DNA from: Azoarcus sp. L1K30
Lineage (GTDB): Bacteria; Pseudomonadota; Gammaproteobacteria; Burkholderiales; Rhodocyclaceae
DNA: 64,000 nt
Direction: 5' to 3'
NCBI RefSeq assembly: GCF_018122735.1
Contig: NZ_JAGRRD010000001.1
Span: 2,807,199 to 2,871,198, forward strand
Positions within the stretch are counted from its first letter, which is position 1, and every line of letters begins with the position of its first letter. The position numbers and the translations under genes are program-made. This document shows positions 62,000 through 64,000 of the stretch, piece by piece. The notes under the pieces were generated by a model. It was not told the DNA's origin, did no database searches, and saw only the letters and a program-made list of their open reading frames with translations.

Positions 62000-62826
62000 G
62001 TTTTGCCGACGACTACCTCGCCCAGCTCGAGCACTTTGCCGCCCGCAGCCCACTGCCGCGCATCCGCGCCCTGCACCTGCCACCGCTGCAGCCCAATACC
62101 GACGACCGCGGCGAATTCTGCGCATTGGAACTGGAAGACGGCTCGCTCGGCCTGTCCTACGTGCTGCTCGACGACACCCTTGCCCACCTGCACGCGCGGG
62201 CCGATCTGGCCGGGCTTGCCGGCACCGACGCCCTCGAGCTGGCGCGGCGTTACGCAGGCAGCAACGGGCTCGACAGAACCATCGGCTTCGCCGCCGCCAA
62301 CGCCCTGACCCGATGCCTGTACACCCGCGCCGCTTTCTGCCCCGACACCAGCACCGACTCGATCGGCGAGCTGCAGCCCGTGGCCGGAGAACACATCGGC
62401 ATGATCGGCCTGTTCCGGCCGCTGCTCGGCCGCATCCTCGCGGCCGGCGCCCGGCTCACCGTGGTCGAACTCAGGGCCGAACTCGCCGGCGAACGCGACG
62501 GCTACCGCGTCACCACCGACCCCGCTGCGCTTGCCGACTGCAGCAAGGTGGTATCGACCAGCACCCTGCTGCTCAACGACACCCTCGACCGCATGCTCGC
62601 CAGCTGCCGGCAAGCGTGCCGCTTTGCGATGATCGGCCCCAGCGCCGGCTGCCTGCCGGACGCCCTGTTCGCGCGCGGGGTGACCTTTGTCGGCGGCAGC
62701 TGGGTGACCGACCCGCCCGCCTTCATCGACGCCCTCCGGCGCGGGGTGCGCAGCAAGCACGCAGTGAAGTTCGGATTGACGCGCGACAACTACCCCGGCT
62801 TCGACGCGCTGCTGGCCCGCGTCTGA
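61996..62826 (+). CDS. DUF364/DUF4213-type protein
   Basis: The 276-residue protein shows an N-terminal enolase-like domain and a C-terminal Rossmann-like half: GLSYVLLDD, the GMIGLFRPLLGRILAAGARLTVVELRAEL segment, STSTLLLNDTLDRML, and IGPSAGCLPDALFARGVTFVGGSWV. This matches the DUF4213-DUF364 pair linked to anaerobic metal or coenzyme metabolism. GTG 61996 follows AGGAG and overlaps the VWA-gene stop, so the three proteins are made together. Confidence 0.82.
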   Translation: MSFADDYLAQLEHFAARSPLPRIRALHLPPLQPNTDDRGEFCALELEDGSLGLSYVLLDDTLAHLHARADLAGLAGTDALELARRYAGSNGLDRTIGFAAANALTRCLYTRAAFCPDTSTDSIGELQPVAGEHIGMIGLFRPLLGRILAAGARLTVVELRAELAGERDGYRVTTDPAALADCSKVVSTSTLLLNDTLDRMLASCRQACRFAMIGPSAGCLPDALFARGVTFVGGSWVTDPPAFIDALRRGVRSKHAVKFGLTRDNYPGFDALLARV

Positions 62827-62839
62827 ATTCGGTCGCCAC

Positions 62840-63847
62840 TCAAAGGACGCTCTCAGCCAGGTTGTGCTGCTCGACCAGCGAGCGCAAGGTGTTGCCGTGC
62901 GTCTTGCCTTCGTAGCCGCAGCACACGTCGACGGCACCGCTGCCGCCGAGCAAGGGACAGGCAGCGAACAGCTCGGCCACCCAATCGACGAATGCGCGAA
63001 CCTTTGGCGACAGGTGGCGATTGGCCGGATAGATCGCCGAGATCGGCATCGGCGCCGGCCCCCACTGCGGCAGGATTTCGCGCAACGCGCCGCTCTCGAG
63101 ATGCGGCAGGGCCATGAAACGCGGCACCTGCACCAGGCCAAAGCCCTGCAACGCGCAGGCAAGGTAGGCATCGCCGTCATTGACCGACACCACGCCTTCC
63201 ATCTTCACCTCCTTCACGACGCCGTCGACGACGAAGTCCCAGTCGAGGACGCGTCCGCTCAGGCTGGAAAAGTAGTTCACCGCACGGTGCTGGGCGAGCG
63301 CCTCCAGCGTCGTGGGCTCGCCGTAGCGCTCGAGATAGGACGGTGCCGCACAGGTGATGCCGGCAAAGGTGCCAATGCGGCGGGCCACCAGCGACGAATC
63401 CGGCAGTGCACCGACGCGGATAGCACAGTCAACGGCTTCGCGCACCATATCCACCGGGCGGTCGGTCATGCCGATCGCGAGTTCGACCTCGGGAAAACGC
63501 GTGTGGAAATCGCACAGCTGCGGAATGAGCACCAGGCGCCCGATCGTGGCCGGTACGTCGATGCGAAGCCGGCCACGCGGGGCACGTGCCGCCTCGCGGA
63601 ATGAGGCTTCGGTTTCCTCCACTTCCGCAAGGATGCTCACGCAACGCTCGTAATACGCGGCACCGTCCTGGGTCAGGCTCAGGCGACGGGTGCTGCGATT
63701 GAGCAGCCGTACCTGCAGCAGGCGCTCGAGGTTCTGAATGATGTTGGTGACGGTGGCGCGCGGCAAGCCGAGGCTGTCCGCCGCGCGCGAAAAACTGTTC
63801 GCGTCCACCACCCGGGTGAACACCTGCATGGCCTGAAAGCGATCCAT
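62840..63847 (-). CDS. LysR-family transcriptional regulator
   Basis: The 335-residue protein has a LysR helix-turn-helix (MDRFQAMQVFTRVVDANSFSRAADSLGLPRATVTNIIQNLE), RLLNRSTRRLSLTQDG, and an effector domain (GRLRIDVPATIGRLVLIPQL; VAIRVGALPDSSLVAR-like core). It is convergent with the MoxR operon. The ATG at 63847 begins the typical MDRFQAM N-terminus; a longer frame to 63901 adds unrelated residues. Its target probably lies to the right of the window. No gene is visible in 63848-64000. Confidence 0.87.
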   Translation of the reverse strand: MDRFQAMQVFTRVVDANSFSRAADSLGLPRATVTNIIQNLERLLQVRLLNRSTRRLSLTQDGAAYYERCVSILAEVEETEASFREAARAPRGRLRIDVPATIGRLVLIPQLCDFHTRFPEVELAIGMTDRPVDMVREAVDCAIRVGALPDSSLVARRIGTFAGITCAAPSYLERYGEPTTLEALAQHRAVNYFSSLSGRVLDWDFVVDGVVKEVKMEGVVSVNDGDAYLACALQGFGLVQVPRFMALPHLESGALREILPQWGPAPMPISAIYPANRHLSPKVRAFVDWVAELFAACPLLGGSGAVDVCCGYEGKTHGNTLRSLVEQHNLAESVL

Positions 63848-64000
63848 CACCCCTCCGCACCTGAATGTATTGCTGGCTGAATTATCGCGCAATCCGCGCA
63901 TCGATTATTCGCCATGAGCAAATAGTGTTTCCACTTTTTGTGTATTTATCCAATCAACAACAACACCGAAGATTGATGCAGCGCCGCAAATCGATGAGGC

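Overview
This is a 64 kb, GC-rich chromosomal window with tightly packed genes (many ATGA or GTGA overlaps). The protein families suggest a betaproteobacterium of the Rhodocyclales, probably the Thauera/Azoarcus/Aromatoleum group. That placement is inferred from gene content, because no rRNA or tRNA gene is visible. The window is mainly catabolic and transport metabolism. It has one low-GC accessory patch at about 32.2-33.8 kb.

1-13.4 kb: a minus-strand cluster for methylated amines through the N-methylglutamate pathway. The order is purU, mgdABCD, gmaS-like, mgsABC, then a terminator and folD (cut by the window edge). Together these can ligate methylamine to glutamate, form N-methylglutamate, oxidise it back to glutamate with the C1 unit on tetrahydrofolate, and release formate (FolD, PurU). 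A divergent XRE-cupin regulator follows, then glnK-amtB behind a sigma-54 promoter. A TTTCC-N5-GGAAA palindrome occurs both at the regulator/purU promoter region and at the glnK promoter, which suggests one regulon.

13.4-21.2 kb: a tripartite tricarboxylate transporter (tctC-tctB-tctA), a perfect hairpin terminator, the convergent two-component pair tctD-tctE, and divergently a TTG-started periplasmic binding protein coupled to an AbrB-family membrane protein.

21.2-28.2 kb: mixed envelope and stress genes. These include an outer-membrane-type protein, a repeat-rich DUF5666 protein with a DUF6502 partner, PsiE, a TerB-like protein, an NhaR-type LysR regulator and a VanZ-family protein.

28.2-34.6 kb: [2Fe-2S] ferredoxin, alpha/beta hydrolase, GST and a NodI/NodJ-type ABC exporter. 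The exporter genes are separated by 3 kb holding two lipoprotein genes, a type VI secretion amidase gene (tae4) broken by a frameshift next to an intact immunity gene (tai4), and a gene remnant.

34.6-42.9 kb: sulfide:quinone oxidoreductase with a divergent LysR regulator; an rpiR-crotonase-acyl-CoA ligase-crotonase operon on the minus strand with three tandem TGCAA-N6-YTGCA sites upstream; and hpaR.

42.9-57.8 kb: the homoprotocatechuate meta-cleavage cluster. It holds TRAP permeases, hpaG1, hpaG2, hpaE, a metallo-beta-lactamase-fold hydrolase, hpaD, hpaF, hpaH, hpaI, gabD-like and a TRAP binding protein, then a class II aldolase and a ketopantoate-reductase-like protein. Convergent hppD (homogentisate route) closes the region. 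The 4-hydroxyphenylacetate hydroxylase (hpaBC) is not in the window.

57.8-64 kb: an AlaX-type tRNA editing protein, a RavA-ViaA-like MoxR/VWA pair coupled to a DUF364 protein, and a LysR regulator.
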